From assembly GCA_036655715.1 (NCBI GenBank), contig JAVVPO010000035.1, positions 1 to 24,163 on the forward strand: DNA of 24,163 nucleotides. The letters run 5' to 3'. The DNA is from JAVVPO01 sp036655715. Lineage in GTDB: Bacteria; Bacillota; Clostridia; Lachnospirales; Cellulosilyticaceae. The notes below the pieces were generated by a model. That model did no database searches. It saw nothing but the letters and a program-made list of their open reading frames with translations, and was not told the DNA's origin. The translations under genes were made by a program, and so were the position numbers. Positions 23,137 through 24,163 of this stretch are shown piece by piece. Within the stretch, counting starts at the first letter, position 1, and every line of letters starts with the position of its first letter.

Positions 23137-23283
23137 AGTACCTAATTATATAAAATTCCCTCCTATTCAACAACAATTCACGTTTTAAAGGTGTCTTTTA
23201 ACGTCTATTTGGCTCTCTTTTAGTCCCACTTAATGCATTATTCCCTTACTATTGCAATACTTCCTATCATACGTTTGATTCCA
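23137..23283. other. Intergenic stretch between the pseudogene and the spoIIM terminator
   Basis: No coding potential is seen on either strand. It contains the orphan AGGAGGG site (23158-23164) for the degraded gene and a weak hairpin (23180-23204, ACGTT/AACGT with AAAG/CTTT). No convincing promoter was found. Confidence 0.5.
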
Positions 23284-23324
23284 CAAAAAAACGGCTTAGA
23301 GAGATAAACCTAAATTCTCTAAGC
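23284..23324 (-). terminator. Terminator after spoIIM
   Basis: Minus-strand 9-bp stem GCTTAGAGA / TCTCTAAGC (23324-23316 with 23302-23294), 13-base loop, then a seven-T run at 23291-23285. It begins about six bases after the spoIIM stop. Confidence 0.85.
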
Positions 23325-23330
23325 TATTTT

Positions 23331-23909
23331 TCACAAAATAAGATAAATGATTTTCTGCATAACAGGCTGGATATAAGCATCAATAAACACCACTATCACC
23401 ACAGCCACCCCAGTCAGGGTTAATACTTTTATATATTCTTTCACACTATCTATTTTATTGTGCACACTATATCTAATCCCCATATTTCCTAAATACATTC
23501 CTATGAATATAATAATAATTGCTTGTGCTCCAAATGCCAATATACTTATAAAAATCCCTTTAAGTCCATAAATCAGAACAAAGCAAGTTGTTGTAAACCC
23601 GTAAGAAAAGCATATAACAAAGAACACTATACAGCTTACTGCTAAGGTCACATTAAATAATCCACCAGCCCATATAATAATTAAGTTTTTACCATATACT
23701 AAAAATGAATCTTTCATCACTTCCCACTTCGAGGAAACTTCATAATCCAATGTAATATATTGATTAATTGTAAAAAATAACATACTGTTATCTCTTACAC
23801 ATATAGAGTAAATACTTCCACTCACAATTCCCAGAATAAATATTGTAATAAATATTGCTCCTTGTCCAAATAGATAACTCATTCCTGTATCATAATATCT
23901 TTTAACCAT
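23331..23909 (-). CDS. spoIIM: Stage II sporulation protein M
   Basis: Membrane protein of the SpoIIM/SpoIID/SpoIIP complex that drives peptidoglycan degradation and membrane migration during forespore engulfment. The 192 residues are a little shorter than Bacillus SpoIIM (about 214). They contain about five membrane segments, at roughly 17-37, 74-92, 93-110, 112-140 and 163-185. A glycine-containing family block reads YGKNLIIIWAGGLFN (about 72-86). GGGGAGG lies 5 bases before the ATG. It follows the ADP-ribose pyrophosphatase remnant by 69 bases, the arrangement usual in clostridia. SpoIIM is sigma-E dependent in Bacillus; a CATAATTTA box at 23946-23954 is present without a proper -35. Confidence 0.85.
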   Translation of the reverse strand: MVKRYYDTGMSYLFGQGAIFITIFILGIVSGSIYSICVRDNSMLFFTINQYITLDYEVSSKWEVMKDSFLVYGKNLIIIWAGGLFNVTLAVSCIVFFVICFSYGFTTTCFVLIYGLKGIFISILAFGAQAIIIIFIGMYLGNMGIRYSVHNKIDSVKEYIKVLTLTGVAVVIVVFIDAYIQPVMQKIIYLIL

Positions 23910-23978
23910 TTTATCCTCCCCACCTACCGCTTAACCCTACTCCTTTAAATTATGATACAAGCTATCTATTTAGAACTA

Positions 23979-24163
23979 TTAACGAAGCATTTCATTAACT
24001 GCTAGTAATCCAACAATAGTCTTACTATCTTTAATCTCCCCAGAAAAAATCATTCTTACCGCCTCTTTAAGAGGATATCTCTCTATTTGTATATACTCAT
24101 CCCCATCTAACCCCTCATCCTTTTTCATTAAATAATTTAAATTTTACTCATATCTTTCGCCTT
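23979..24163 (-). pseudogene. 3' end of a NUDIX ADP-ribose pyrophosphatase gene, apparently frameshifted, cut by the window edge
   Basis: The last 49 codons (24128-23979) read MKKDEGLDGDEYIQIERYPL, then KEAVRMIFSGEIKDSKTIVG and LLAVNEMLR to the stop. This is the C-terminal tail of ADP-ribose pyrophosphatases (DEDEFIEVE..., EI.D.KTI.GLL). The preceding residues at the window edge, KAKDMSKI, fit the family's LAKDL motif but lie in a different frame, which then meets TAA. One extra T in the ATTTA near 24140 would join the frames. The NUDIX box lies outside the window. A sequencing error is as likely as true decay, so the pseudogene status is provisional. The family adjoins spoIIM in many clostridia. 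Confidence 0.6.

Noticed and set aside
23946..23954. CATAATTTA box upstream of spoIIM as a sigma-E or sigma-K -10
   Set aside because: No matching -35 (no ATA or AC element at the right spacing), so not listed as a promoter.

Overview
The window looks like the chromosome of a low-GC, endospore-forming Clostridia member. A Lachnospirales-type anaerobe related to Cellulosilyticum would fit, but this is an inference from gene content and protein style, not a database match. Sporulation genes (dpaA, dpaB, spoIIM), the MEP isoprenoid genes dxr and ispG, A+T-rich codon use and strong AGGAGG ribosome binding sites all fit. I see no IS element, phage, CRISPR array, tRNA or rRNA. Most of the window is core housekeeping sequence.

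Layout, left to right. Positions 1-243 (minus) hold the broken 5' end of a FGGY-family sugar kinase gene, ending in a 9-bp tandem repeat. A YfcE-type phosphodiesterase (plus) converges on an M20D amidohydrolase (minus) across a shared hairpin terminator. Next, dpaA-dpaB (plus), for spore dipicolinate, has a likely sigma-K promoter and converges on pnp across another strong bidirectional terminator. From 4097 to 22571 all genes are on the minus strand. In transcription order they are: rpsB-tsf (own promoter, terminator after tsf); pyrH-frr (terminator after frr); uppS-cdsA-dxr-rseP-ispG (tightly packed or overlapping); rimP-nusA-rnpM-ylxQ-infB-rbfA-nrnA-truB-ribF (strong promoter and structured leader); rpsO (own promoter inside the ribF end, structured leader, terminator); and pnp (long leader hairpin). 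At the right end are a degenerate YceG/MltG-like gene, spoIIM, and the 3' end of an ADP-ribose pyrophosphatase gene that seems frameshifted.

The minus-strand genes cover translation (S2, EF-Ts, RRF, IF2, RbfA, RimP, S15, TruB), transcription and RNA turnover (NusA, RnpM, NrnA, PNPase), UMP kinase, FAD synthesis, and lipid, isoprenoid and cell-wall carrier synthesis (UppS, CdsA, Dxr, IspG, RseP). Compared with Bacillus subtilis, proS and polC are missing between ispG and rimP, and the dpaAB pair sits beside pnp in the opposite orientation.

I found no candidate for a wholly new system. The most interesting signals are regulatory RNA structures in the leaders of rimP, pnp, rpsO and rpsB, a terminator placed directly before the uppS ribosome binding site, and three decaying genes at the two ends. 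Several starts were moved to internal codons with better ribosome binding sites: yfcE-like, M20, dpaA, truB, rimP, uppS and pyrH.
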